Below, piece after piece: positions 1 through 6,387 of a DNA stretch of 7,202 nucleotides (positions are counted from its first letter, which is position 1; every line of letters begins with the position of its first letter). The DNA lies in contig PKWQ01000476.1 of the NCBI GenBank assembly GCA_003133265.1, forward strand, positions 1 to 7,202, in the 5' to 3' direction. Below the pieces are notes generated by a model. The model was not told the DNA's origin. It saw only the letters and a list, made by a program, of their open reading frames with translations, and did not search any database. The translations under genes and the position numbers were made by a program. This DNA comes from Acetobacteraceae bacterium. Its GTDB lineage: Bacteria > Pseudomonadota > Alphaproteobacteria > Acetobacterales > Acetobacteraceae.

Positions 1-926
1 GCCTGTACAAGACCAAGCACCATCCGGGCATGGCCTACCAGAATGTGCGCAGTGCGCCGGAATGGAAGTACAGCAACCGCACGATGGGCGGCGGCCAGTG
101 GGACACTGCGTTGAAGAACGGCACGGCCTACGCAATCCCGAAGAGCTATGACTTCGATCAATTCGGCACTGACCTGACGGGCGGCAAAGTAGGGGCGCTG
201 AACTTCATCATGCCGGACCAGTGCGACGACATGCATGGCGTCGCCGTGACCGGCACCGTCCCCGGCAGCGCGACCGTGGTCTCTGCAGGCGACTGCGGCG
301 GCAACGCGATCATCACGCGCGGCGACAACTACACTGACGCAGTGGTGAAGAAGATCCAGGCCTCGACGCTGTGGAAGAACCCGCTAAAGCACGTCGCGAT
401 CATCGTGATGTTCGACGAGGGCACCGCCACGTCGGGCTTCAACTCGTGCTGCGGCTGGAACGTGGCGAACAGCATCGTGGCGAATCCGCTGAAGGACAAT
501 GGCGACGGAACGTTCTCGTCGGACGCCAGCATCGTCGGCTACAACAAGGGAAACCGTGGCCACGGCCAGAGCATCTTTGGCATTCTGACCAACCAGGCGA
601 GCGCACCGAAGGGCGTGTTTGACAACGATGCCTACAGCCACTTCTCGCTGGTGCGCACCTTTCAGAACATGTTCGGCCTGGCTGACCCCGCCATCGACGG
701 CTCCTACATGAATCGTTCGAAGTACACGGAGAAATTCATCGCGGCCAACATCCTGAACCTGCCTGAGTACGCCGGCAGTGCCGACACCCATTTCGATTCG
801 GTGCGCCCCATCAACCACGCCTGGATCGCCCCGGCGACCTACAACCAGAAGCAATCGTCGGACGTGACGACGGCGCCACAGGTCGGTCCGGACGCCAAAC
901 AGACCAACGTCTGGGCACTGAAGTAA
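1..926 (+). CDS. Secreted phosphoesterase (acid phosphatase / phospholipase C type), C-terminal part
   Basis: The frame is open from the left edge (first full codon at 3) to TAA at 924-926, so the N-terminus, with any signal peptide, lies outside the window; about 308 residues are present. The Met at 30 is internal: coding sense continues upstream of it. Family signs are the PDQCDDMHG stretch (213-239) and a hydrophobic strand ending in MFDEGT (408-425), which match the conserved Asp/His and Asp-Glu metal-site motifs of the phosphoesterase family (Pfam PF04185; AcpA-like acid phosphatases and phospholipases C, alkaline phosphatase superfamily). The later GHGQSIFG and YSHFSLVRTFQNMFGL segments are also typical. 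Four to five cysteines (DQC, GDCGG, NSCCGW) fit a disulfide-bearing exported protein. The expected role is hydrolysis of phosphate mono- or diesters in periplasm or medium; the exact substrate cannot be told. It lies 41 nt before the cytochrome gene on the same strand and may share its transcript. Confidence 0.85.
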   Translation, partial: LYKTKHHPGMAYQNVRSAPEWKYSNRTMGGGQWDTALKNGTAYAIPKSYDFDQFGTDLTGGKVGALNFIMPDQCDDMHGVAVTGTVPGSATVVSAGDCGGNAIITRGDNYTDAVVKKIQASTLWKNPLKHVAIIVMFDEGTATSGFNSCCGWNVANSIVANPLKDNGDGTFSSDASIVGYNKGNRGHGQSIFGILTNQASAPKGVFDNDAYSHFSLVRTFQNMFGLADPAIDGSYMNRSKYTEKFIAANILNLPEYAGSADTHFDSVRPINHAWIAPATYNQKQSSDVTTAPQVGPDAKQTNVWALK

Positions 927-935
927 GGCTTGCCC

Positions 936-967
936 GCCGCCGGCATTGGCCTTGCGCCGCCGGCGGC
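936..967 (+). repeat. Strong GC-only inverted repeat ending at the cytochrome start codon
   Basis: GCCGCCGGC at 936-944 pairs perfectly with GCCGGCGGC at 959-967, giving a 9-bp all-GC stem with a 14-nt loop. The right arm is part of a 12-bp perfect palindrome (956-967), and GCCGCCGGC also recurs directly at 956-964. The stem ends on the base before the ATG at 968. No T-run follows, so it is not a canonical intrinsic terminator. It could limit read-through from the phosphoesterase gene, stabilise an mRNA end or hide the ribosome site. The structure is seen; its function is inference. Confidence 0.6.
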
Positions 968-2326
968 ATGCCCGCCATCACCATGCGAACGCTTCTCCTC
1001 GTTCCGATGATCGCCGCTGCATTGGCCCTGAGCGCCTGCGGCGGTGGCGGCAACTCGACGTCGTCGGCCGTCACTGCGCCTGCAATTCCTTCCTCGCCGG
1101 CGATCCCGCTGAGTCTGGCCGCGCAGGTCGGCGAGAAGATATTCTCCGACACGACGCTTTCCGGTTCCGGGAAGATGTCGTGTGCGACCTGCCACGCTCA
1201 AAGCGCCGCCTACGGGCCGCCAAACGACCTGGCGGTGCAGCTCGGCGGCACCGACCTGAAGGCGCCCGGTACGCGCGCCGTGCCGTCGCTGCGTTACAAG
1301 GAGTTCACTCCGCCGTACGCCGACCTGCTGGACAACCCCGACGGCATCAGCGTGCCCGGCCCGGGCGGCGGCTACACCTGGGACGGCCGCGCCGCGACCC
1401 TCGCGGATCAAGCCAAAATCCCGCTGCTGGCGCCCAACGAAATGGCCAATGCAAGTGCGGCCGACGTGGTTGCGAAGCTGCAGGCAGCCCCCTATGCCGA
1501 GCTGTTCAGGCAGGCTTTCGGCAGCGCCATCTTTGGCAAAACCGACAGCGCCTTCAGCAGCGCGCTCCAGGCGCTGCAGGCCTATCAGCTCGAAGACCCG
1601 GACTTCCACCCCTATTCGAGCAAGTTCGATCTGTACGCCGGCAACAAGATCGGCGGCACGTTGACGATGGCCGAGGTGCGTGGAATGAAGGTCTTGACCG
1701 ACCCGAACAGCGGCAATTGCGCTTCGTGCCACTATCAGGGCGCCGGGCTGAACGGCAGCTCGGCGCTGTTCACCGACTTCTCGTACCAGGCGATCGGCGT
1801 GCCGCGCAACGTGGCGATTCAGGCCAACGCCGATCCGACCTACTTCGACCTTGGCCTGTGCGGCCCACTGCGCACCGACCATCCGGCCGCGCCCGGCAAT
1901 GCGTTCTGCGGCATGGTCAAGGCGCCGACGCTACGCAACGTGGCGACGCGCAAGAGCTTCTTCCACAACGGTGTGATGCACTCACTTGAGCAGGTGATCC
2001 GCTTCTACAACACGCGCGACACCCTGCCCGAGATCTGGTACCCGACCGTCGGCGGCACACCGAAGGCCACGGCGGACCCGAGCTTCCCGACCTACGGTCT
2101 GATCACGACCCAGTACGTCGGCGGCACGGTACAGAAGTTCAACGACTTGCCGCCGCAGTTCGTCGGCAACATCGACACGCAAATGCCGATGGATGGCCGC
2201 GCCGCACACAGCAGGCCACCGATGTCAGAGCAAAACATCGCCGACCTGCTCTGCTTCCTGAACACCTTGACCGACGGCTACAAAGCGCCGGCCACATCGC
2301 CGACCTCCGGCGCCTGTATCCAATGA
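968..2326 (+). CDS. Di-heme cytochrome c peroxidase / MauG-family lipoprotein
   Basis: The 452-residue product begins with a lipoprotein signal: a hydrophobic stretch ending in the lipobox LSAC (Cys24), then Gly/Ser/Thr-rich linker. It should be an envelope lipoprotein facing the periplasm. Two heme c sites are visible: CATCH (Cys72, Cys75, His76) and CASCH (Cys251, Cys254, His255), the two-domain layout of bacterial cytochrome c peroxidases and MauG. Between them are the family motifs YTWDGRA and PLLAPNEM; after the second heme comes GMVKAPTLRNVA, whose Met316 is the likely axial ligand, and HNGVMHSLEQVIRFYN. Known family members reduce peroxide or, like MauG, oxidise protein side chains; which applies here is unknown. 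No Shine-Dalgarno is clear for ATG 968. ATG 983 gives a neater signal peptide (MRTLLL) and is a real alternative. It overlaps the next gene by 4 nt, implying coupled translation. Confidence 0.9.
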   Translation: MPAITMRTLLLVPMIAAALALSACGGGGNSTSSAVTAPAIPSSPAIPLSLAAQVGEKIFSDTTLSGSGKMSCATCHAQSAAYGPPNDLAVQLGGTDLKAPGTRAVPSLRYKEFTPPYADLLDNPDGISVPGPGGGYTWDGRAATLADQAKIPLLAPNEMANASAADVVAKLQAAPYAELFRQAFGSAIFGKTDSAFSSALQALQAYQLEDPDFHPYSSKFDLYAGNKIGGTLTMAEVRGMKVLTDPNSGNCASCHYQGAGLNGSSALFTDFSYQAIGVPRNVAIQANADPTYFDLGLCGPLRTDHPAAPGNAFCGMVKAPTLRNVATRKSFFHNGVMHSLEQVIRFYNTRDTLPEIWYPTVGGTPKATADPSFPTYGLITTQYVGGTVQKFNDLPPQFVGNIDTQMPMDGRAAHSRPPMSEQNIADLLCFLNTLTDGYKAPATSPTSGACIQ

Positions 2327-3048
2327 AACACTCTCCCATCATCTCCAAACCAGCCAACATGAAGTCAATCCCTTATCCACCCCGTTACGCACCTCTTTTC
2401 GTACCCCTTTGTGCCGTCGTCGTAGCCAGCCTTTGGGTCCTGAGCGCCTGCACCCGCACGGCCGAGCCGAGTGCCGAAGTGTTCACCTCCGCGATGAACA
2501 GCTACCTCGCCAAGCGAGGTGACCTGTGCCTGGGCAAGAATGCCTGGCCGATCGACGTGACGCAGCATGAAGTCGACGTCGGCGCGCGCAATGCGCTGCA
2601 AATGCCGGTGCTCGAGAAACTCGGACTGGTGGCTTCGACGGTCGCGCAGGTCGATGTCAACGACGAGGGAACCCTGCACCACATGAAGGTGCGGCGCTTT
2701 GCGCTGACCGACGCCGGCCACAAGTACTACCTGACACGTGACCCCGGGCGCGAGACCGTGAAGACCTCGGTCGCGGCAGCCCCGAAGGGCGATTTCTGTG
2801 CCGCCAAGCTGAGCCTGGACCACGTCGTGGGCTGGGAACTCCACCAGACCACCGACACCGCGCAGCGGCAGGCGGTCGTGAGCTACACCTACCGGATCGA
2901 CGCTGCGCCGTGGGCACAAGACGCCCAGGTGCAGAAGGTGTTCCCGGTGGTCTCGAACGTGCTGCGCGGCGCCGGCACCGCACAACTGCAGGAGACCTTC
3001 ACGCTGACTAATGCGGGTTGGGTAGCGGTCGATCTGCAAGGCTCATGA
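2323..3048 (+). CDS. Lipoprotein of unknown function
   Basis: I do not recognise this 241-residue protein. Its ATG overlaps the preceding stop as ATGA (2323-2326), and its own stop overlaps the next ATG in the same way, so it sits inside a translationally coupled run. A signal anchor (about residues 24-42) ends in the lipobox LSAC with Cys43; the in-frame Met13 (2359) would give a more usual signal length and is an alternative start. The mature part seems two-lobed. An N-terminal lobe (about 50-140) contains GDLCLGK (Cys69) and a segment reading RFALTDAGHKYY that resembles a winged-helix wing, and a C-terminal lobe (about 155-241) begins with the matching GDFCAAK (Cys159) and is rich in beta-type sequence ending in LTNAGWVAVDL. 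The repeated GD-x-C-x-x-K signature suggests a disulfide or an internal duplication. No catalytic motif is evident. Its place beside a heme lipoprotein suggests an envelope partner, which is only inference. Confidence 0.85.
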   Translation: MKHSPIISKPANMKSIPYPPRYAPLFVPLCAVVVASLWVLSACTRTAEPSAEVFTSAMNSYLAKRGDLCLGKNAWPIDVTQHEVDVGARNALQMPVLEKLGLVASTVAQVDVNDEGTLHHMKVRRFALTDAGHKYYLTRDPGRETVKTSVAAAPKGDFCAAKLSLDHVVGWELHQTTDTAQRQAVVSYTYRIDAAPWAQDAQVQKVFPVVSNVLRGAGTAQLQETFTLTNAGWVAVDLQGS

Positions 3049-3986
3049 CCACCGTCGTCCGCTTCTCGCCCGCGCTTGGCGACTGGATCGCTCAGCACCT
3101 GGACGAGGGCCAAACCCCGGCCGCGCTGATCCAGGCGATGCAGGAGCGGAGCATGGCGCCAGAGGCAGCGCGGGCGATCGTCCAGGCCTTCGTACGCGCC
3201 CGCCTGGGCGGCACCCCCGCGCCGGTCGACGCGGTCGACTTGCCGGCACCGCGGTCGTCTGAAGGCGCGGACGATGCGACACCCACGTACCGTTACCAAC
3301 CGTCGCGACTGCTCAGCGGCACCTCCATCCGGACCAGTGACCGCACGGTACGCATCGCGGTGCGCGCCGAACGGCCGATGCTGGCGGTGCTGAACGACGT
3401 GCTCAGCGCGACGGAATGCGAAGAGCTGATCGAGATGGCGCGCGGCCGGCTCACGCCCTCGACCGTGGCCGATCCGGCAACCGGACGCGATGTCGTCACA
3501 GGCTCGCGTACGAGCTTGGGCATGTTCTTTCGACCGCTCGAAAATCCCTTCATCGCGCGGCTTGACCGGCGCATTGCCGAGATCATGAACCTCCCTCCCG
3601 AGCACGGTGAGGGCCTGCAGGTGCTGCACTATCCAACTGGCGCCGGCAGCGAGCCGCATTTTGACTTTCTGGTGCCGTCGAACGCCGCGAACCAGGCCTC
3701 GATCGCGCGCAGCGGCCAGCGTGTGAGCACGCTGGTTATGTACCTGAACGACGTGCCTTCCGGGGGCGAAACGAGCTTTCCTGCGGTCGGCTGGGCGGTC
3801 TCGCCACAGCGCGGCAACGCGGTGCATTTCGAGTACGGCAACCGCTTCGGTGAACTCGACCATGCTTCGGTGCATGCCAGCAATGCCGTGCAGCGCGGCG
3901 AAAAGTGGGTTGCGACGAAGTGGATGCGCGCGCAACCCTTCGTCAGCGCGGACAGCGTGCTTGTCGCCGCAACCGGCATTGCATAG
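3045..3986 (+). CDS. Prolyl 4-hydroxylase-type Fe(II)/2-oxoglutarate dioxygenase
   Basis: The 313-residue protein starts at ATG 3045, which overlaps the previous stop (ATGA). An in-frame TTG at 3018 is less likely because it would lie deeper in the upstream gene. Residues 1-50 form a helical N-terminal segment (DWIAQHLDEG...), followed by a Pro/Ala-rich linker. The catalytic P4Hc double-stranded beta-helix runs from about 105 to 300: metal ligands His205 and Asp207 in EPHFDF, distal His277 in SVHAS, and 2-oxoglutarate-binding Lys287 in RGEKWVATKW. GGETSFPAVGW and GNAVHFEY are also characteristic. All key residues are present, so it should be active, coupling 2-oxoglutarate decarboxylation to hydroxylation of a peptidyl proline or another substrate. 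No signal peptide is seen, so it is probably cytoplasmic, unlike its two lipoprotein neighbours. Substrate unknown. Confidence 0.92.
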   Translation: MTTVVRFSPALGDWIAQHLDEGQTPAALIQAMQERSMAPEAARAIVQAFVRARLGGTPAPVDAVDLPAPRSSEGADDATPTYRYQPSRLLSGTSIRTSDRTVRIAVRAERPMLAVLNDVLSATECEELIEMARGRLTPSTVADPATGRDVVTGSRTSLGMFFRPLENPFIARLDRRIAEIMNLPPEHGEGLQVLHYPTGAGSEPHFDFLVPSNAANQASIARSGQRVSTLVMYLNDVPSGGETSFPAVGWAVSPQRGNAVHFEYGNRFGELDHASVHASNAVQRGEKWVATKWMRAQPFVSADSVLVAATGIA

Positions 3987-3987
3987 C

Positions 3988-4332
3988 CAGTTACCGTCCG
4001 GGTACGCGCTGGGCTTCGACCTGTCGTCCAATCTTGGAGGCGATAACACCGCGGCTGCAAAATCTCTTGGCGTCAATTTCACTGGCGGGGCTGCGACTGT
4101 CTATACCGTCAGCCATACCACGCCGAGCATCGTGTACGAGACCCTGAGCTTCACCGCCAACTCGGGCTCGACCCTGTTGACGTTCACCAGCGGCGCCAGC
4201 GGCTATTCAGGCGCGGAGATCGACAACGTCTCCGTGACCGCTGTTCCGGAGCCGCAGTCCTACGCGCTGATGTTGGCAGGCTTGGGTTTGATGGGAGCCG
4301 TGGTACGCCGCCGTAAAAATAAAAGCGCCTGA
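3988..4332 (+). pseudogene. C-terminal remnant of a PEP-CTERM exported protein (N-terminus lost)
   Basis: The reading frame ends at TGA 4330-4332 with a textbook PEP-CTERM sorting tail: VPEP (4243-4254), a short hydrophobic helix (YALMLAGLGLMGAVV), then the basic end RRRKNKSA. Before it, FTANSGSTLLTFTSG and GAEIDNVSV resemble the last strands of choice-of-anchor C / DUF642-like secreted beta domains. Family members need an N-terminal signal peptide and are processed by an exosortase. Here the homologous part starts only near GYALGF (about 4000), within some 20 nt of the dioxygenase stop. The frame stays open further left to 3850, but that part is an off-frame reading of the dioxygenase gene. 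No plausible start, ribosome site or signal peptide is present, so I call it a 5'-truncated pseudogene. A chimeric assembly join is the main alternative. Confidence 0.75.
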
Positions 4333-4359
4333 TTCACTAAAGGCCTAGGCTTGCGACCA

Positions 4360-4382
4360 ACGAGGGCTTGCGCTCCCGTTTT
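4360..4382 (+). terminator. Weak rho-independent terminator candidate
   Basis: ACG-A-GGG (4360-4366) can pair with CCCGT/TCCCGT (4374-4379) with one bulged A, around a short CTTGCGC loop, and TTTT follows at 4379-4382. It lies 28 nt past the PEP-CTERM remnant stop, where a terminator for the + strand unit would be expected. The stem is short and imperfect, so this is tentative. Confidence 0.3.
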
Positions 4383-4432
4383 CATGGGCGCACTGCAAAT
4401 CCGTAAGGCAACAGTTCGCTCGCTGCGCGTAA

Positions 4433-4445
4433 CGACAGCCTGTCG
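4433..4445. repeat. Short near-perfect palindrome downstream of gpsA
   Basis: CGACAG (4433-4438) and CTGTCG (4440-4445) form a perfect inverted repeat around a single C. It lies 11 bases beyond the gpsA stop in the convergent gap. There is no T-run on either side, so it could be a minor mRNA 3' hairpin or chance. Confidence 0.35.
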
Positions 4446-4455
4446 CCCAAGGATT

Positions 4456-5469
4456 TCAGGATTCCTCTCGCGCCACGCGCTGCATCAGTCGTGACACGGC
4501 CTGCTCGGGGCGAATCTGCCCATCCAGCAGTGCCACCACGGCCTGCGCAATCGGCATGTCCACGCCTAAGCCCTGAGCCCGTTGCACCACGGCGCGGGCG
4601 CAATACACGCCTTCAGCCACATGTCCGAGCGAGTCCATGGCCTGCTGCAACGTGCGTCCCTGCGCCAGCAGCAAACCGACCTTGCGGTTGCGGCTCAGGT
4701 CGCCGGTGGCGGTCAGGACCAGATCGCCCAGGCCGGACAGGCCCATGAAGGTCTCGGCTCTGGCGCCCAGGGCACAACCCAGTCGCGTCATCTCAGCCAG
4801 GCCGCGGGTGATGAGGGCGGCGCGCGCATTCAGCCCCAGTTGCATGCCGTCGCACAGGCCGGTGGCAATCGCGAGCACGTTTTTGACCGCGCCTCCGACC
4901 TCCACTCCCACCACATCATCGCTGGCATAAACGCGCAAGCTGCTGCTGTGAAAGGCCTGGACCAGGGCTTCGCGCACGCTGGCATGCGAGCTGGCCGCCA
5001 CCAGTGCCGTGGGCTGGGCCCATGCCACTTCCAGGGCAAAGCTGGGCCCGCTCAGGACGCCGGACAAAAGAGCCGGCGCCACCTGCGCTGCGACTTCGTG
5101 TCCCAGCAATCCGAAGTGTTCGCCAAGCGGGGCTTCAAAGCCCTTGCACAACCAGGCCACGGGCACGGTGCAGGACTTCAGTTGCTCCAACAGCGGGCGC
5201 AGCCCCGCCATGGGTGTAGCCACGATGATCAGGTCCGACGCACTTGCGCGCGCCGCCATCGATTCGGCACCACCGGTCTCAATCTGCAAGCTCTCGGGGA
5301 AGGCAATATCGGGCAGGTAGCGCGCATTCACCCGCTGGGAATGCATCGCCTGCGCCTGCTCGGCGTCGCGCACCCAAAGGCTGACGTTATGGGCGCCGTC
5401 GGGTGACCGGCTGGCACTGATGGCCAGCGCCGTACCCCAGGCACCCGCTCCAAGAATCCCGATCTTCAT
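4456..5469 (-). CDS. gpsA: Glycerol-3-phosphate dehydrogenase [NAD(P)+]
   Basis: The 337-residue cytosolic enzyme reduces dihydroxyacetone phosphate to sn-glycerol 3-phosphate, the backbone for phospholipid synthesis. The N-terminal Rossmann motif GILGAGAWGTALA (residues 4-16) binds the nucleotide. Further family marks are IIVATPMAGL, CKGFE with Lys109, LSGPSFA (139-145), the catalytic Lys196 in VGGAVKNVLAIATG, LNARAALITRGLAEM (213-227), LSGLGDLVLTATG and SRNRKVG. Length is normal for the family. I chose ATG 5469: the frame extends to 5514, but those 15 extra residues are not GpsA-like, and a GGGAG sequence lies about 10 nt before ATG 5469. It follows secB by 49 nt, the usual place for it in this group, and is probably the last gene of the - strand operon. 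Confidence 0.97.
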   Translation of the reverse strand: MKIGILGAGAWGTALAISASRSPDGAHNVSLWVRDAEQAQAMHSQRVNARYLPDIAFPESLQIETGGAESMAARASASDLIIVATPMAGLRPLLEQLKSCTVPVAWLCKGFEAPLGEHFGLLGHEVAAQVAPALLSGVLSGPSFALEVAWAQPTALVAASSHASVREALVQAFHSSSLRVYASDDVVGVEVGGAVKNVLAIATGLCDGMQLGLNARAALITRGLAEMTRLGCALGARAETFMGLSGLGDLVLTATGDLSRNRKVGLLLAQGRTLQQAMDSLGHVAEGVYCARAVVQRAQGLGVDMPIAQAVVALLDGQIRPEQAVSRLMQRVAREES

Positions 5470-5491
5470 CGTGCCCGCGCTCCCTCGATGA

Positions 5492-5511
5492 CCCGGTCTT
5501 TGCGGACCGGG
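5492..5511 (-). repeat. Perfect hairpin in the secB-gpsA gap
   Basis: CCCGGTC (5492-5498) and GACCGGG (5505-5511) form a perfect 7-bp stem with a 6-nt loop. It starts 8 nt beyond the secB stop and ends about 22 nt before the gpsA start. No T-run follows in the direction of transcription, so it is not a standard terminator. An mRNA stabiliser or processing site separating secB and gpsA output is possible. Confidence 0.55.
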
Positions 5512-5518
5512 CAAGGAC

Positions 5519-5995
5519 TCAGTTCAGCGTCGCCGGCTGGGTGTCGCCACCCACCGCGGACTGCTGCGCCTGTTGCAACTGCTGTTGCTCGTACATCGCC
5601 TGGAAATTGATTTCTGCCAGATGCACCGGCGGGAAGCCCGCGCGCTGAATCAAATCTGCCACATTGCCGCGCAGATAGGGATAAACGATTTGCGGGCAGG
5701 CAATGCCCATGATGGCACCCATCTGGTCTTCCGGCAGATTGCGGATCTCGAAAATTCCGGCTTGCTTGGCCTCAACCAGGAACACCGTCTTGTCCTTGAC
5801 CTTGGCCTGCACCGTGCCGGTCACTGTGACTTCGAACACGCCCTCAGCCACCGGGCTGGCGTGGATGCCCAACTGGATGTCCACGGTCGGCTGCTCCTGC
5901 TCCAGCAAAATGGCGGGTGAATTGGGTTGTTCCAGCGATGATTCCTTCAGGTAAATGCGCTGGATTTGGAAAACGGGTTCGGGTGTATCAGCCAT
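5519..5995 (-). CDS. secB: Protein-export chaperone SecB
   Basis: The 158-residue cytosolic chaperone keeps precursor proteins unfolded and hands them to SecA at the Sec translocon. It works as a tetramer. The N-terminus is typical: after MADTPEP come FQIQRIYLKESSLE, PNSPAI and a long beta region (VDIQLGI, FEVTVTGTV, FLVEAKQAGIFEI). The segment ACPQIVYPYLRGNVADLIQRAGFPPVHLAEINF is the most conserved part of SecB, and the tail is the usual Gln-rich, low-complexity end. The frame runs up to 6028, but ATG 5995 gives the family N-terminus and has an AAGAGAG ribosome site 6 nt or so upstream, so the extra 11 residues are leader. It sits between grxC and gpsA, and carries a terminator-like hairpin immediately before its ribosome site. 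Confidence 0.97.
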   Translation of the reverse strand: MADTPEPVFQIQRIYLKESSLEQPNSPAILLEQEQPTVDIQLGIHASPVAEGVFEVTVTGTVQAKVKDKTVFLVEAKQAGIFEIRNLPEDQMGAIMGIACPQIVYPYLRGNVADLIQRAGFPPVHLAEINFQAMYEQQQLQQAQQSAVGGDTQPATLN

Positions 5996-6011
5996 GGGAT
6001 CTCTCTTGGGT

Positions 6012-6046
6012 AAAAACAAGACCCGCACGAAATACCGCAGCGGGCC
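6012..6046 (-). terminator. Terminator- or attenuator-like hairpin just upstream of secB
   Basis: Read on the - strand, GGCCCGC (6046-6040) pairs with GCGGGTC (6026-6020) as a 7-bp stem with one G-U pair and a 13-nt loop. TTG and then five Ts (6016-6012) follow. This resembles an intrinsic terminator between grxC and secB, yet only 16 nt separate it from the secB ATG, too little for a separate promoter. A leaky terminator or attenuator is the simplest reading; the large loop weakens the case. Confidence 0.4.
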
Positions 6047-6056
6047 AAGGACAGGA

Positions 6057-6076
6057 ACCTGAAGATTATCTCAGGT
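6057..6076 (-). repeat. Inverted repeat in the grxC-secB gap
   Basis: ACCTGA (6057-6062) and TCAGGT (6071-6076) form a perfect 6-bp inverted repeat with an 8-nt AT-rich spacer (AGATTATC on the + strand). It lies 27 nt beyond the grxC stop, upstream of the terminator-like stem. It may be a second hairpin of the same leader or a dyad bound by a regulator. No protein-binding consensus is recognised. Confidence 0.4.
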
Positions 6077-6103
6077 GTCGCAACGCGGCTACCTGGCTTG
6101 CTG

Positions 6104-6364
6104 TCATGCCGCGTCCAGCAGGGGCTGCAGGGCGCCTTGGGCGTCCAGCGCCATCAGCTCGTCGCAGCCGCCCACGTGGGTTTGACCGATGAAAATCTGG
6201 GGCACGCTGCGCCGCCCGGTCAGTTCCATCATCTTGACGCGTGCTGCGCTGTCGCTGTCCACGCGAATTTCCTCGATGTGCTGGACCCCTTTGGCGCTGA
6301 GAATCTGTTTGGCACGAATGCAGTAAGGGCAGACGGCGGTGGTGTACATGGTGACGGTTTGCAT
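6104..6364 (-). CDS. grxC: Glutaredoxin 3
   Basis: This 86-residue protein is a full-length glutaredoxin, a cytosolic glutathione-dependent thiol-disulfide oxidoreductase. The dithiol active site CPYC is at residues 12-15 after the first strand (VTMYTTAV). The cis-proline motif SVPQIFI and the glutathione-binding GGCDEL end follow. An additional Cys precedes DEL, as in many GrxC proteins. ATG 6364 has an AGGGG element about 10 nt upstream. It starts 23 nt after the rhodanese stop, so the two are very likely cotranscribed. Its neighbourhood with rhodanese and secB is the usual one in related bacteria. Confidence 0.96.
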   Translation of the reverse strand: MQTVTMYTTAVCPYCIRAKQILSAKGVQHIEEIRVDSDSAARVKMMELTGRRSVPQIFIGQTHVGGCDELMALDAQGALQPLLDAA

Positions 6365-6387
6365 GGCCTATTTCCCCTGGTCGTGCT

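Noticed and set aside
839..1882. Long - strand open frame (347 codons) opposite the cytochrome gene
   Set aside because: Arg/Val/Gly-rich shadow of a clearly real heme protein on the + strand; no recognisable motif, typical of high-GC third-position bias.
946..1989. + strand open frame (347 codons) overlapping the cytochrome gene in another frame
   Set aside because: Arg-rich composition with no family features; the competing frame has two heme sites and a lipobox.
3850..3987. In-frame leader of the PEP-CTERM frame starting at ATG 3850
   Set aside because: It lies inside the dioxygenase gene in another frame, has Arg/Ser/Cys-rich nonsense composition and offers no signal peptide.
3987..4020. 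Mobile-element end or attachment site at the truncation junction
   Set aside because: Only a trivial TACC/GGTA inverted repeat is seen near 3992-4004; no target duplication, transposase fragment or tRNA end.
2889..4082. Long - strand open frame (397 codons) opposite the lipoprotein and dioxygenase genes
   Set aside because: It spans two real + strand genes and their junction, with His/Arg-rich composition and no motifs; a shadow frame.
4582..5406. + strand open frame (274 codons) opposite gpsA
   Set aside because: gpsA is unambiguous on the - strand; this frame is its antisense reading, rich in Gln/His/Ala with no motif.
5470..5514. Possible 15-residue N-terminal extension of GpsA
   Set aside because: The extra residues are not GpsA-like and read through the intergenic hairpin; ATG 5469 gives the canonical Rossmann start and has an upstream GGGAG.
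5996..6028. Possible 11-residue N-terminal extension of SecB
   Set aside because: It would cover the ribosome site and T-run; ATG 5995 gives the family N-terminus MADTPEP.
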